Shown piece by piece: positions 1 through 9,217 of a DNA stretch of 64,000 nucleotides (position 1 is the stretch's first letter; the number at the start of each line of letters is the position of its first letter). The stretch comes from an uncultured Lachnospiraceae bacterium (GTDB lineage Bacteria; Bacillota; Clostridia; Lachnospirales; Lachnospiraceae). The position numbers and the translations under genes were made by a program. The stretch covers positions 124,001-188,000 of the forward strand of contig CAJTMW010000002.1 in assembly GCA_910577275.1 (NCBI GenBank). The letters run 5' to 3'. A model generated the notes under the pieces. The model saw only the letters and a list, made by a program, of their open reading frames with translations, did no database searches and was not told the origin of the DNA.

Positions 1-530
1 CGGAATTTCGAATCGACACCATTGTGTACAACAGCCTGAAAAATGTAATCAGCAGCCTGAGCCAGGAGGAGGTTATCAGCGGACGTGACGGGGAGCTGGC
101 GCTTGCCATCAGGGATAACATCGGCGACACCCTGAACCAGTACGGAATTGAACTGCTTGCCGTGGAAACAAAGTCCCTTGACCTTCCCGACGAGAACAAA
201 AGCGCGGTTTACGAGCGTATGATTTCCGAGAGAAATAATATTGCCGCCACCTTCAAGGCGGAAGGCGAGGAAGAAGCCAAGGAAATTTCCAATAACACCA
301 CGGCGGAGATTATCGTCATGCAGTCCGAGGCAGACGCGCAGGCGCAGGAGACCATTGCAAAGGGGGAGGCGGAGTATATGAGGATTTTAAGCGACGCCTA
401 CAACGACCCGGAAAAGGCGGATTTCTACCTGTTCCTCCGGGCGCTGGACGCGGCGAAAAAGACCATGACCGGCGACAATAAGACGCTGATTATCGACGAA
501 ACGTCGCCTATTGCGCAGATTTTCTATTAA
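1..530 (+). CDS. hflC: HflC-like SPFH/band-7 membrane protease modulator, 3' part
   Basis: The reading frame is open from the window edge (first full codon at 3) to a TAA at 528-530, so the N-terminal membrane anchor and the first part of the SPFH domain lie outside. The visible part has the second half of a band-7 domain, then a long charged Ala/Glu-rich helix (YERMISERNNIAATFKAEG onward) and a C-terminal segment with DFYLFLRALDAAKK, all typical of HflC. In the family, HflK and HflC form a large membrane complex that modulates the FtsH protease. The partner hflK would be expected just upstream. A GTG at 24 is internal, not a start. The next gene is unrelated and separated by 91 bases. Confidence 0.85.
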   Translation, partial: EFRIDTIVYNSLKNVISSLSQEEVISGRDGELALAIRDNIGDTLNQYGIELLAVETKSLDLPDENKSAVYERMISERNNIAATFKAEGEEEAKEISNNTTAEIIVMQSEADAQAQETIAKGEAEYMRILSDAYNDPEKADFYLFLRALDAAKKTMTGDNKTLIIDETSPIAQIFY

Positions 531-621
531 ACGGATTCCGGCGGCGCCGGGGCGGCTGTCAAACTGACGGATGCCGCGGAGCTGCTGACCGCGGGCGGTG
601 AAAAAAGAGGAAAATATAAAT

Positions 622-2982
622 ATGAAGATATCTTATAAAGAAGCGGCAACGGAATGGCTTGAGGCGCTTCCCATAGGAAACGGCAGGCTGGGAGCCATGA
701 TATACGGCGGGCCGGAAACGGAAACAATCACATTAAACGAGGACACATTATGGAGCGGCTTCCCGGTAAGAAATTACCGGGGGCTTTCCTATGCTGCCTA
801 CCGTCAGGCGAAGGAGGAGGCAAAAAGAGGAAACTGTAAAGGCGCAATGGACATTCTTGAGGCGGAGCTTGGAAAAGCGGAGGATGTACAGATGTATCTG
901 CCTCCCGGCCGGCTGAAAATAGAGTTTGAGGGCGAAAGAAAGATTTCGGACTACAAAAGAACGCTGGATTTGGAACAGGGGATTGTCACCGCCGTTTATA
1001 AAAATAACGGTGCGGCCTGTACGCATACCGCCTTTGCCAGCCATCCATCGGACTGCATTTTTTACCATATGAAAGGGGAGGAGGAGTTCTCTTTCCGGGT
1101 GTCGGCAGAGAGTAAGCTGCCGGTGGCGGTTCGTTATGAAAAGGAGGGGATTTTTCTGTCCGGCCAGTGTCCGGGGCGGGCAGGCTTTCCCGTGGGAGGC
1201 CCGGAAGCCGACAGAATACATACCTATTCGGATACCGATGAGGAAAAGGGAATGGTCTTTGTCGGGCGGGTGCTGGTCTGGGCGGAGGAAGGAAAAGTAA
1301 GGGCTGGCCGGGGCTGTGTGGAATGCCGCAGGGTGCGGGAAGCCATGCTGGTAATCCTGATGCGAACGAGCTTTAACGGATATGATAAGCATCCCTTTCT
1401 GGAGGGGAGGGATGTGGAGGCGGCGCTTGCGCAGGATAAGGAACGGCTGGAAGAACGAAGGAAAAAAGCAGGGCGGAAGTTTTTTGGGGCGCTGTGCGAA
1501 AATCATGTGGCGGATTACCGCAGCCTTTTTGACAGGGTATCTTTTTCCCTTGGGGAGAAGCCCTGTGAAGAAGTATTTCCGGAGGAGGAATTCCGGCTTT
1601 TCCGGCAGGGAAAGGCTTCCCCGGGGCTTTATCAGGCGCTGTTTGACTATGGAAGGTATCTGCTGATTTCTTCCTCGAGACCGGGAACTCAGGCGGCCAA
1701 TCTGCAGGGAATCTGGAGCGAGGAGCTGATTCCTCCCTGGTTTTGCGACTACACGGTCAATATTAATTTGCAGATGAATTACTGGCTTGCGGGGCCCTGT
1801 AATCTCCCCGAGCTGACGGAGCCGCTTAAGGATTTATGCAAGGAGATGACGGTTACGGGAAAGGAGACTGCCGGTAATCTGTTCCGATGCAGGGGAGCGG
1901 CAGGCTTTCACAACACTGATATCTGGAGAAAGACGACTCCGGCAAACGGGCGCGCCATGTGGAGTTATTGGCCTTTCGGGCTGGCGTGGCTGTGCAGGAA
2001 TCTTTTCGACGGGTATCTTTTCACGCGGGATAAGGAGTATCTGGAAAATATTTTTGAGGTTTTGCAGGAAAGCGCGGTTTTTGCCTGTGAAATGCTGGAG
2101 GAAACGCAGGACGGCCTCACAGTTCCGCTCTGTACGTCGCCGGAGAATGAATATCTTTATGAGGGGAATCCGGTGTCGGTGTCCCTCTATACCGAAAATG
2201 TAAACGCGGTTGTCAGAGGGCTTTTCAGAGACTATCTGAGGGCGTGCGACGCTCTGGGCAAAAGGGATGATTTCTATGAGTCGGTAAAAAGATGCCTTCC
2301 CCGCATCATAAAACCGAAAATCGGGAGCAGGGGGCAGATTCTGGAATGGGACGGGGAGTTTCAGGAGGCCGACGAACACCACAGGCATCTTTCAAATCTG
2401 TATGCCATTCATCCCGGGGACGAGTGGACGGACCCGGCGTCCGCGGAATACAGGGCGGTCAGGGAGACTTTACTCGCAAGAGGCGACGGGGGGACCGGAT
2501 GGAGCCTTGCGTGGAAAATTTCCATGTGGGCGAGGCTTGAGGACGGCGGCCATGTAAAGAAAATCATGGACAACCTGTTTTGCAGGGTGCCGCCAGGGCC
2601 CCGGCCCGGGGAACACAAAGGCGGGCTTTATCCCAATTTATTCTGCGCCCACCCGCCCTTCCAGATTGACGGCAATTTCGGGTATACGGCGGGGGTGGCG
2701 GAGATGCTTGTGCAAAGCCACGGGGATGAAATCGTGCTTTTGCCTGCCCTTCTGCCGGAATGGAGGATAGGAGAAGCGGCGGGACTGCGGGCCAGAGGCG
2801 GAATTACCGTTTCCGTAAGGTGGACAAAGAAGCGGGCTGCCTACAGGCTCTGCGCCGACAGAGATACGGTTGTCAGGCTGAGAATCGGAAGGAAGGCGGT
2901 GGGGGAGCTGCGGCTTAAGGGAGGACAGGAGCATTGGGGCAGCCTGGAAGCCGCACAGGAGGAGGACGGCGCATTTTTTTAA
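622..2982 (+). CDS. GH95 family alpha-L-fucosidase (cytoplasmic)
   Basis: This 786-residue protein has the GH95 layout: an N-terminal beta-sandwich opening with the motif LPIGNGRLGAMIYGG and NEDTLWSG, then an (alpha/alpha)6 barrel. The residues used by the characterised bifidobacterial GH95 enzyme appear conserved: the Asn pair in NINLQMNYW (about N380 and N382), Glu in SPENEY (about E508) and Asp in QIDGNFG (about D683). The family inverts alpha-1,2-fucosyl or alpha-L-galactosyl linkages. No signal peptide is visible, so it should act on imported oligosaccharides. I chose ATG 622 because GAGG at 607-610 is well placed for it; an in-frame GTG at 598 has no better site. Substrate is inferred from family only. 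Confidence 0.9.
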   Translation: MKISYKEAATEWLEALPIGNGRLGAMIYGGPETETITLNEDTLWSGFPVRNYRGLSYAAYRQAKEEAKRGNCKGAMDILEAELGKAEDVQMYLPPGRLKIEFEGERKISDYKRTLDLEQGIVTAVYKNNGAACTHTAFASHPSDCIFYHMKGEEEFSFRVSAESKLPVAVRYEKEGIFLSGQCPGRAGFPVGGPEADRIHTYSDTDEEKGMVFVGRVLVWAEEGKVRAGRGCVECRRVREAMLVILMRTSFNGYDKHPFLEGRDVEAALAQDKERLEERRKKAGRKFFGALCENHVADYRSLFDRVSFSLGEKPCEEVFPEEEFRLFRQGKASPGLYQALFDYGRYLLISSSRPGTQAANLQGIWSEELIPPWFCDYTVNINLQMNYWLAGPCNLPELTEPLKDLCKEMTVTGKETAGNLFRCRGAAGFHNTDIWRKTTPANGRAMWSYWPFGLAWLCRNLFDGYLFTRDKEYLENIFEVLQESAVFACEMLEETQDGLTVPLCTSPENEYLYEGNPVSVSLYTENVNAVVRGLFRDYLRACDALGKRDDFYESVKRCLPRIIKPKIGSRGQILEWDGEFQEADEHHRHLSNLYAIHPGDEWTDPASAEYRAVRETLLARGDGGTGWSLAWKISMWARLEDGGHVKKIMDNLFCRVPPGPRPGEHKGGLYPNLFCAHPPFQIDGNFGYTAGVAEMLVQSHGDEIVLLPALLPEWRIGEAAGLRARGGITVSVRWTKKRAAYRLCADRDTVVRLRIGRKAVGELRLKGGQEHWGSLEAAQEEDGAFF

Positions 2983-3024
2983 TGCTTTTTTCATAAATCC
3001 TTCACAATCCCCCAAGGAATCTCG

Positions 3025-3053
3025 TTGCAAAAACAGACACCCTATGATATAAT
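3025..3053 (+). promoter_or_regulatory. Vegetative promoter of the butyrate operon
   Basis: TTGCAA at 3025-3030 and a perfect TATAAT at 3048-3053 are separated by 17 bases. Transcription should start near 3060, leaving a leader of about 75 bases before thl. Confidence 0.8.
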
Positions 3054-3066
3054 GTTTTTGTGCGCA

Positions 3067-3084
3067 ATGATAAAAAATTAACAA
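3067..3084 (+). promoter_or_regulatory. Rex-like operator within a 9-bp inverted repeat
   Basis: The sequence ATGATAAAAAATTAACAA matches the Rex consensus TTGTTAANNNNTTAACAA with a perfect right half (TTAACAA) and two mismatches in the left half. It lies just downstream of the predicted start site, where a repressor would block transcription. It overlaps a perfect inverted repeat, CGCAATGAT at 3063-3071 and ATCATTGCG at 3084-3092, which could also form an RNA hairpin. Rex, an NADH/NAD sensor, is known to control butyrate genes in clostridia. Binding here is inference. Confidence 0.5.
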
Positions 3085-3136
3085 TCATTGCGGGGGAATA
3101 ACTATAATCAGTTTAAGCAAACGGAGGAAAGAGATA

Positions 3137-4321
3137 ATGGCAAAGAAAGTAGTTTTAGCCGGCGCGTGCCGTACAGCCATCGGAACCATGGGAGGTTCAC
3201 TGAGCACGGTACCGGTTGCAGAGCTCGGAGCAATTGTAATTAAGGAAGCTTTAAACAGAGCAGGCGTGGCGCCTGAGGCTGTAGACCAGGTATACATGGG
3301 ATGCGTTATCCAGGCAGGGCAGGGGCAGAACGTGGCCCGTCAGGCTTCCATCAAGGCAGGGCTTCCCATTGAAGTTCCTGCGGTTACCATGAACGTTGTA
3401 TGCGGTTCCGGTCTTAACTGCGTAAATCAGGCGGCTCAGATGATTCTGGCGGGAGACGCTGATATTGTTGTTGCAGGCGGTATGGAAAATATGTCCATGG
3501 CTCCCTACGCGGTTCCTCAGGCACGTTTCGGATATAGAATGAATAACGGTACACTGGTTGATACCATGATTAAGGATGCTCTCTGGGATGCATTCAATGA
3601 TTATCATATGATTAAGACAGCGGATAATATCTGCGAAGAGTGGGGACTTACAAGGGAAGAACTTGACGAGTTCGCATTAAAGAGCCAGCAGAAGGCGGAA
3701 GCGGCTCAGAAGTCAGGCGCGTTCGACGCTGAAATCGTTCCCGTTATGGTAAAGAAGAAAAAAGAAATGGTTGAATTCAAGGTGGATGAAGGCCCCCGTG
3801 CCGGTTCTACCATTGAAGGCCTTGCAAAACTCCGCACCATCAATCCCGGCGGATTCGTAACGGCCGGCAACGCTTCCGGCATCAACGACGGCGCTGCTGC
3901 AATCGTTGTTATGAGCGAGGAGAAGGCAAAAGAGCTGGGAGTGAAGCCTATGGCTACCTATGTGGCAGGCGCCCTTGCAGGCGTAAGGCCCGAGGTTATG
4001 GGTATCGGCCCTGTTGCTGCCACAAAGAAGGTTCTTGCAAAGACCGGCATGAAGATTGAGGATTTTGATATCATCGAGGCAAACGAGGCTTTTGCGGCTC
4101 AGTCCGTAGCGGTAGGAAAGGAGCTTGGCATTGACGTTGATAAGCAGCTTAATCCTAACGGCGGCGCAATTGCCCTGGGACATCCTGTAGGAGCTTCGGG
4201 ATGCCGTATCCTTGTTACCCTGCTTCACGAGATGCAGGCTAAGGGGGCAAAGACAGGTCTTGCAACCCTGTGCATCGGCGGCGGTATGGGATGCTCTACC
4301 ATCGTTAAAATTGAAGATTAA
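3137..4321 (+). CDS. thl: Acetyl-CoA C-acetyltransferase (thiolase)
   Basis: This 394-residue enzyme condenses two acetyl-CoA to acetoacetyl-CoA, the first step toward butyryl-CoA. The thiolase signature is complete: nucleophilic Cys89 in VVCGSGLNC, His349 in GHPVGASG and Cys379 in CIGGGMG, and the length is normal for the biosynthetic ThlA class. The start has a strong GGAGG site (3122-3126). It is the first gene of a six-gene operon all on the plus strand, whose order thl-crt-hbd-bcd-etfB-etfA is that described for Butyrivibrio and relatives. The terminal butyrate genes (but or buk) are not in this window. Confidence 0.97.
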   Translation: MAKKVVLAGACRTAIGTMGGSLSTVPVAELGAIVIKEALNRAGVAPEAVDQVYMGCVIQAGQGQNVARQASIKAGLPIEVPAVTMNVVCGSGLNCVNQAAQMILAGDADIVVAGGMENMSMAPYAVPQARFGYRMNNGTLVDTMIKDALWDAFNDYHMIKTADNICEEWGLTREELDEFALKSQQKAEAAQKSGAFDAEIVPVMVKKKKEMVEFKVDEGPRAGSTIEGLAKLRTINPGGFVTAGNASGINDGAAAIVVMSEEKAKELGVKPMATYVAGALAGVRPEVMGIGPVAATKKVLAKTGMKIEDFDIIEANEAFAAQSVAVGKELGIDVDKQLNPNGGAIALGHPVGASGCRILVTLLHEMQAKGAKTGLATLCIGGGMGCSTIVKIED

Positions 4322-4440
4322 GGAAACGAATAGGACTTCCGGGACGGTGAGGAGCTGTTCCGGGAGTTCTGTGTGCGAAAGGCCTGACTGAAAAATGGCA
4401 GGAAGCTTCGCAAAAATACAGAAAAGGAGGAGCTGTAGAA

Positions 4441-5226
4441 ATGGAATTTATCGTGTACGAACAAAAGGGCGCCTACGGCATCATCACCATCAGCCGGGAA
4501 AAGGCGTTGAATGCCTTAAATTCAGCCGTTCTTGACGAGCTGAACCAGACATTGGACGCCGTGAACCTCGACGAGGTAAGATGCCTTATTCTGACCGGCG
4601 CCGGACAGAAATCTTTTGTGGCGGGCGCTGACATCGGAGAGATGAGCACCCTCACCAAGGCGGAAGGAGAAGCCTTCGGCAAGAAGGGAAATGACGTTTT
4701 CCGCAGGCTGGAGACCTTCCCGGTTCCCGTAATTGCGGCTGTTAACGGTTTTGCCCTTGGCGGCGGCTGTGAAATTTCCATGAGCTGCGATATCAGAATC
4801 TGTTCCGATAACGCAGTATTCGGCCAGCCCGAGGTGGGTCTTGGCATCACCCCCGGCTTTGGCGGAACCCAGCGTCTGGCGCGTCTTGTAGGCGCAGGCA
4901 TGGCAAAGCAGATGATTTATACTGCAAGGAATATCAAAGCGGATGAGGCTCTTAGAATCGGCCTTGTGAACGCTGTTTACACTCAGGAGGAGCTGATGCC
5001 CGCCGCAGAGAAGATGGCGGCAGGAATTGCAAAGAACGCTCCCATTGCGGTCCGCAACTGCAAGAAGGCAATTAACGACGGCTTGGACGCGGATATGGAC
5101 GCGGCAATCGTCATCGAGGAAAAATTATTCGGCGACTGCTTCGAAACCGAAGACCAGAAATACGGCATGGCGTTTTTCCTTGACAAGAACAAAGAAAAAG
5201 TAAAAGAACCCTTTAAAAATTGCTAG
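4441..5226 (+). CDS. crt: Crotonase (3-hydroxybutyryl-CoA dehydratase)
   Basis: This 261-residue crotonase-fold enzyme dehydrates 3-hydroxybutyryl-CoA to crotonyl-CoA. Both catalytic glutamates are present: E111 in ALGGGCE and E131 in FGQPEVGLG, and the oxyanion-hole region AGADIGEM is intact. The 119-base gap after thl contains a GC-rich hairpin (CTTCCGGGA and its partner near 4354-4363) that may tune transcript stability but has no U-tract. An AAGGAGGAG site precedes the ATG. It is followed after 12 bases by hbd, which takes its position one step earlier in the pathway. Confidence 0.95.
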   Translation: MEFIVYEQKGAYGIITISREKALNALNSAVLDELNQTLDAVNLDEVRCLILTGAGQKSFVAGADIGEMSTLTKAEGEAFGKKGNDVFRRLETFPVPVIAAVNGFALGGGCEISMSCDIRICSDNAVFGQPEVGLGITPGFGGTQRLARLVGAGMAKQMIYTARNIKADEALRIGLVNAVYTQEELMPAAEKMAAGIAKNAPIAVRNCKKAINDGLDADMDAAIVIEEKLFGDCFETEDQKYGMAFFLDKNKEKVKEPFKNC

Positions 5227-5238
5227 GAGGATGAGAAG

Positions 5239-6078
5239 ATGAAAGTAGGTATTATCGGCGCAGGCACAATGGGTGCCGGAATCGCACAGGCATTTGCAAT
5301 GACAGACGGATACGAAGTATGCCTTTGTGACATTGAAATGAGATTTGCCGAGGGCGGCAAGGCAAGAATCCAGAAGAATATGGATTTCCTTGTAAAGAAA
5401 GAAAAAATCACGCAGGAGAAGGCCGACGCTATCATGGCAAAGGTTACCTGCGGACTTAAGGATATCTGCACGGACTGCGACCTTATTGTGGAGGTTGCTC
5501 CCGAGAATATGAAGATTAAGAAGGATACCTTCAAAGAGCTGATGGGTATTGTGAAGCCTGACTGCATGTTTGCATCCAACACATCTTCCCTTTCCATCAC
5601 GGAAATCGGCGCAGGTCTTGACAGGCCCATGATTGGCATGCACTTCTTCAATCCGGCTGACAGAATGAAGCTGGTAGAGGTGATTGCAGGCGAGAACACT
5701 CCCGACGAGATGGTGGAGAAGATTAAGGGAATCGCCGCAGAAATCGGCAAGACTCCCGTTCAGGTAAAGGAAGCTCCCGGCTTTGTGGTTAACAGAATCC
5801 TGATTCCCATGATTAACGAGGCAATCGGCATTTATGCTGACGGAACCGCAAGCGTGGCTGACATCGACGAGGCAATGAAGCTTGGCGCAAACCATCCCAT
5901 GGGCCCTCTGGCTTTAGGAGATTTGGTTGGTCTCGATATCGTTCTTGCCATCATGGAAGTACTTCAGAACGAAACGGGCGACCCCAAATATCGTCCTCAT
6001 CCCCTTCTTCGTAAGATGGTCCGCGCAGGCAAGCTTGGCAAGAAGACCGGCGTTGGGTTCTACGATTATTCTAAGTAA
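5239..6078 (+). CDS. hbd: 3-hydroxybutyryl-CoA dehydrogenase
   Basis: This 279-residue enzyme reduces acetoacetyl-CoA to 3-hydroxybutyryl-CoA. It starts with the Rossmann motif GIIGAGTMGAGIAQ, carries the conserved NTSSLSITEI segment, the catalytic His135 in MHFFNPADRMKLVEV, and the C-terminal dimerisation domain beginning APGFVVNRIL. Length matches the clostridial Hbd (about 280). It follows crt by 12 bases with GGAGGATGAG as ribosome binding site. The 103-base spacer to bcd has a hairpin, GGACATG with CATGTCC near 6105-6121, without a U-tract. Confidence 0.96.
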   Translation: MKVGIIGAGTMGAGIAQAFAMTDGYEVCLCDIEMRFAEGGKARIQKNMDFLVKKEKITQEKADAIMAKVTCGLKDICTDCDLIVEVAPENMKIKKDTFKELMGIVKPDCMFASNTSSLSITEIGAGLDRPMIGMHFFNPADRMKLVEVIAGENTPDEMVEKIKGIAAEIGKTPVQVKEAPGFVVNRILIPMINEAIGIYADGTASVADIDEAMKLGANHPMGPLALGDLVGLDIVLAIMEVLQNETGDPKYRPHPLLRKMVRAGKLGKKTGVGFYDYSK

Positions 6079-6181
6079 AAGCTCCGCGGCAGCTGCCAGA
6101 CGGACATGAAGGCATGTCCGCCCGGTTCGCTGCCCAGGGAAATAAATAAAAATCTGAAAATTTTATGGAGGAATCAAAATC

Positions 6182-7336
6182 ATGGATTTTATGTTATCTA
6201 AACAACATGAAATGGCAAGGACTCTTTTCAAAGAGTTTGCAGAAAAAGAAGTAAAGCCCCTGGCTCAGGAAGTTGACGAAACAGAGGTTTTCCCCAGAGG
6301 AACCGTTGAGAAGATGGCGAAAGCAGGGTTCCTTGGCATTCCCGTTCCCAGGGAATACGGCGGACAGGGCTGCGACCCTCTTACATATGCAATGTGTGTG
6401 GAAGAACTCTCCAAGGTTTGCGGCACCACAGGCGTTATCGTATCCGCTCATACTTCTCTTTGCTGCGACCCGATTATGACATACGGCACGGAAGAACAGA
6501 AGCAGAAATATTTAGTTCCCCTTGCAAAAGGCGAGAAGTTAGGCGCTTTCGGCCTGACAGAGCCCGGCGCGGGAACCGACGCTCAGGGACAGCAGACAAA
6601 GGCTGTTCTGGACGGAGACGAGTGGGTGCTTAACGGCTCCAAGATTTTCATCACAAACGGTAAGGAAGCCGACGTATATGTAATCTTTGCCGTTACAGGC
6701 GTTGTCACCGATAAGAAGGGCAGAAGCAAAAAGATGATTTCCGCCTTTATTGTAGAAAAAGGAACGCCCGGCTTTACCTTTGGTACAAAGGAAAAGAAGA
6801 TGGGTATCCGCGGTTCGTCCACCTATGAGCTTATCTTTACAGACTGCCGTATCCCGAAGGAAAATCTGCTTGGACAGGAAGGCAAGGGCTTTGGTATCGC
6901 CATGCATACACTGGACGGCGGACGTATCGGTATCGCCGCTCAGGCGCTTGGTCTTGCAGAGGGCGCTCTTGACAGAACCATTGAGTATGTAAAAGAAAGA
7001 AAACAGTTCGGAAGGGCAATCGGCGCGTTCCAGAACACCCAGTTCCAGCTTGCAGACATGGCTACCAAGGTACAGGCTGCCCAGCTTCTTGTTTACAAGG
7101 CTGCCATGGCCAAGGCTACCCAGAAGGTTTACTCTGTGGAAGCGGCTCAGGCAAAGCTGTATGCGGCTGAGGTTGCAATGGAAGTTACCACCAAGGCTGT
7201 TCAGCTTCACGGCGGTTACGGATATATCAGAGAATATGACGTTGAGCGTATGATGCGCGACGCAAAGATTACGGAAATCTACGAAGGAACAAGCGAAGTG
7301 CAGAGAATGGTTATTTCCAGTGCATTGCTTAAGTAA
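6182..7336 (+). CDS. bcd: Butyryl-CoA dehydrogenase (short-chain acyl-CoA dehydrogenase)
   Basis: This 384-residue flavoprotein reduces crotonyl-CoA to butyryl-CoA. In clostridia it works with the EtfAB pair in electron bifurcation, coupling to ferredoxin reduction. The ACAD signatures GAFGLTEPGAGTDA and KQFGRAIGAFQ are present, and the catalytic base is Glu368 in EIYEGTSE, the usual position for short-chain enzymes. The neighbours downstream are etfB and etfA, which supports a Bcd-Etf complex rather than a beta-oxidation role. Start ATG 6182 follows GGAGG at 6167-6171. Confidence 0.96.
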   Translation: MDFMLSKQHEMARTLFKEFAEKEVKPLAQEVDETEVFPRGTVEKMAKAGFLGIPVPREYGGQGCDPLTYAMCVEELSKVCGTTGVIVSAHTSLCCDPIMTYGTEEQKQKYLVPLAKGEKLGAFGLTEPGAGTDAQGQQTKAVLDGDEWVLNGSKIFITNGKEADVYVIFAVTGVVTDKKGRSKKMISAFIVEKGTPGFTFGTKEKKMGIRGSSTYELIFTDCRIPKENLLGQEGKGFGIAMHTLDGGRIGIAAQALGLAEGALDRTIEYVKERKQFGRAIGAFQNTQFQLADMATKVQAAQLLVYKAAMAKATQKVYSVEAAQAKLYAAEVAMEVTTKAVQLHGGYGYIREYDVERMMRDAKITEIYEGTSEVQRMVISSALLK

Positions 7337-7366
7337 AAAAATAAATGATTAAGGAGAGATAATACA

Positions 7367-8149
7367 ATGAAAATCGTTGTTTGTGTTAAACAGGTACCTG
7401 ATACCAAGGGCGGCGTAAAGTTCAATCCCGATGGTACGCTTGACAGAGGTGCGATGCTTGCAATTATGAATCCTGACGACAAGGCAGGCCTGGAAGCAGC
7501 GCTTAGATTAAAAGATGAGTACGGCGCAGAGGTTACCGTGGTAACCATGGGACTTCCCAAGGCGGAGGAAGTTCTCCGTGAAGCAATCGCCATGGGCGCG
7601 GACAAGGGAATTCTGGTGACAGACAGAGTGCTTGGCGGCGCCGACACATGGGCTACTTCACAGACCCTTGCCGGAGCAATCCGCAATCTGGAATATGACT
7701 TGATTATCACAGGACGTCAGGCAATCGACGGAGATACCGCTCAGGTTGGCCCTCAGATTTCCGAGCATCTTGGAATCCCTGTAATTTCCTATGCACAGAA
7801 AATCCAAATCGAAGGCGACAGTGTGATTGTTGAGCGTCAGTATGATGACAGATATCATGTGTTAAAGGCAAAAATGCCCTGCCTGATTACAGCTCTTGCA
7901 GAGTTAAACGAGCCCCGTTACATGACTCCCGGTGGAATTTTTGACGCTTACAATTCAGAAATCACCGTTTGGGGAAGAGCAAATCTGGTTGATGTAGAAG
8001 ATTCCAACTTAGGACTTAAGGGTTCGCCTACTCAGATTGCAAAGGCTTCCGACAAGGTTAGAAAGGGAGCAGGCGAGAAGGTTAATCTTGACCCCGCGGA
8101 ATCTGTAAACTACATTATCGACAAATTAAAAGTAAAACATGTAATCTAA
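7367..8149 (+). CDS. etfB: Electron transfer flavoprotein beta subunit
   Basis: This 260-residue protein begins KIVVCVKQVPDTKGG, the standard EtfB opening, and carries TGRQAIDGDTAQVGPQISEHLGIP, the conserved beta-subunit stretch. It pairs with EtfA to pass electrons between NADH, Bcd and ferredoxin. In bifurcating ETFs the beta subunit binds a second FAD; gene linkage to bcd supports this class, but the sequence alone does not prove it. AAGGAGAG precedes the ATG. The gap to etfA is short (24 bases). Confidence 0.95.
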   Translation: MKIVVCVKQVPDTKGGVKFNPDGTLDRGAMLAIMNPDDKAGLEAALRLKDEYGAEVTVVTMGLPKAEEVLREAIAMGADKGILVTDRVLGGADTWATSQTLAGAIRNLEYDLIITGRQAIDGDTAQVGPQISEHLGIPVISYAQKIQIEGDSVIVERQYDDRYHVLKAKMPCLITALAELNEPRYMTPGGIFDAYNSEITVWGRANLVDVEDSNLGLKGSPTQIAKASDKVRKGAGEKVNLDPAESVNYIIDKLKVKHVI

Positions 8150-8173
8150 TTACTGTCATTGGAGGATATTAAA

Positions 8174-9217
8174 ATGAATATTCAAGATTATAAGGGAGTA
8201 TTTGTCTTTGCACAGCAGGTAGACAATGTACTTGGTGGAATTGCTTTGGAACTGGTAGGCAAGGGAAAAGACCTTGCAAAAGACCTTGGCACGGAAGTAA
8301 CGGCGGTTTTGGTGGGCTGCGATGTGAAAGGGCTTGCAGACGAGCTTGCAGAATACGGCGCAGACAAGGTTATCGTTGTGGATGACCCGGAACTGAAAGA
8401 ATACAGGACAGAGCCCTATGCGCATGCGCTTGCTTCTGTAATTAATGAGTTCAAGCCTGAAATTTTCCTGATTGGCGCAACAGCAATCGGACGTGACTTA
8501 GGTCCCCGCGTGTCCGCAAGAATACATACAGGACTTACCGCTGACTGTACACAGCTTGATATCGGCGATTTCCCGTTAAATCCCGTTCCGGGAAGAGAGC
8601 AGCTTCACAACCAGCTTCTCATGACCCGTCCGGCATTCGGCGGCAACACAATCGCTACTATCGCCTGCCCTGATTTCCGCCCTCAGATGGCGACGGTTCG
8701 CCCCGGCGTTATGCAGAAGGCTCCCAGGGAAGCAGGAAGAAAGGCGGAGGTTATCGAGTTCAACCCCGGCTTTACTCCCAACGAGAAGTATGTTGAAATC
8801 TTAAAGGTTGTAAAGGCAGTTTCAGACGTTGCAGATATCATGGACGCCAAAATTCTGGTATCCGGCGGCCGCGGCGTTGGAAGCCCTGAGAATTTCAAGA
8901 TTCTGGAAGACCTTGCGGAAGTGCTCGGCGCAACGGTGAGCTGCTCCCGTGCGGTAGTTGACGCAGGCTGGAAGCCGAAGGATTTGCAGGTTGGCCAGAC
9001 AGGAAAGACCGTTCGTCCCAACGTGTACTTTGCAATCGGTATCTCCGGCGCAATCCAGCACGTGGCAGGTATGGAAGAATCCGACATCATCATCGCCATC
9101 AACAAGGACGAGACGGCTCCTATCTTCGATGTGGCTGATTTCGGTATCGTGGGCGATTTGAACAAGATTGTTCCGGCGTTGACAGAGAGCCTTAAGGCGG
9201 AGATGGCAAGCAAGTAA
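8174..9217 (+). CDS. etfA: Electron transfer flavoprotein alpha subunit
   Basis: This 347-residue protein has the EtfA N-terminal ETF domain and the C-terminal FAD-binding domain with SGGRGVGSPENF, SRAVVDAGW, QVGQTGKTVRPNVYFAIGIS and SGAIQH, a complete alpha-subunit signature. I place the start at ATG 8174, served by GGAGG at 8161-8165; an upstream in-frame TTG (8159) would overlap that site. It is the last gene of the butyrate operon. Its stop codon lies at the beginning of a run of degenerate short repeats, and a strong terminator follows at 9330-9366. Confidence 0.95.
   Translation: MNIQDYKGVFVFAQQVDNVLGGIALELVGKGKDLAKDLGTEVTAVLVGCDVKGLADELAEYGADKVIVVDDPELKEYRTEPYAHALASVINEFKPEIFLIGATAIGRDLGPRVSARIHTGLTADCTQLDIGDFPLNPVPGREQLHNQLLMTRPAFGGNTIATIACPDFRPQMATVRPGVMQKAPREAGRKAEVIEFNPGFTPNEKYVEILKVVKAVSDVADIMDAKILVSGGRGVGSPENFKILEDLAEVLGATVSCSRAVVDAGWKPKDLQVGQTGKTVRPNVYFAIGISGAIQHVAGMEESDIIIAINKDETAPIFDVADFGIVGDLNKIVPALTESLKAEMASK

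Noticed and set aside
748..1506. Long minus-strand open frame within the GH95 gene
   Set aside because: It lies antisense to a conserved enzyme, has no family motifs and no ribosome site; it is a by-product of codon bias. The same holds for other long antisense frames, for example 5125-5895, 6539-7210 and 14344-15279.
7367..9217. Firm claim that this EtfAB is electron-bifurcating
   Set aside because: Linkage to bcd makes it likely, but I could not verify the diagnostic flavin-site residues by alignment.
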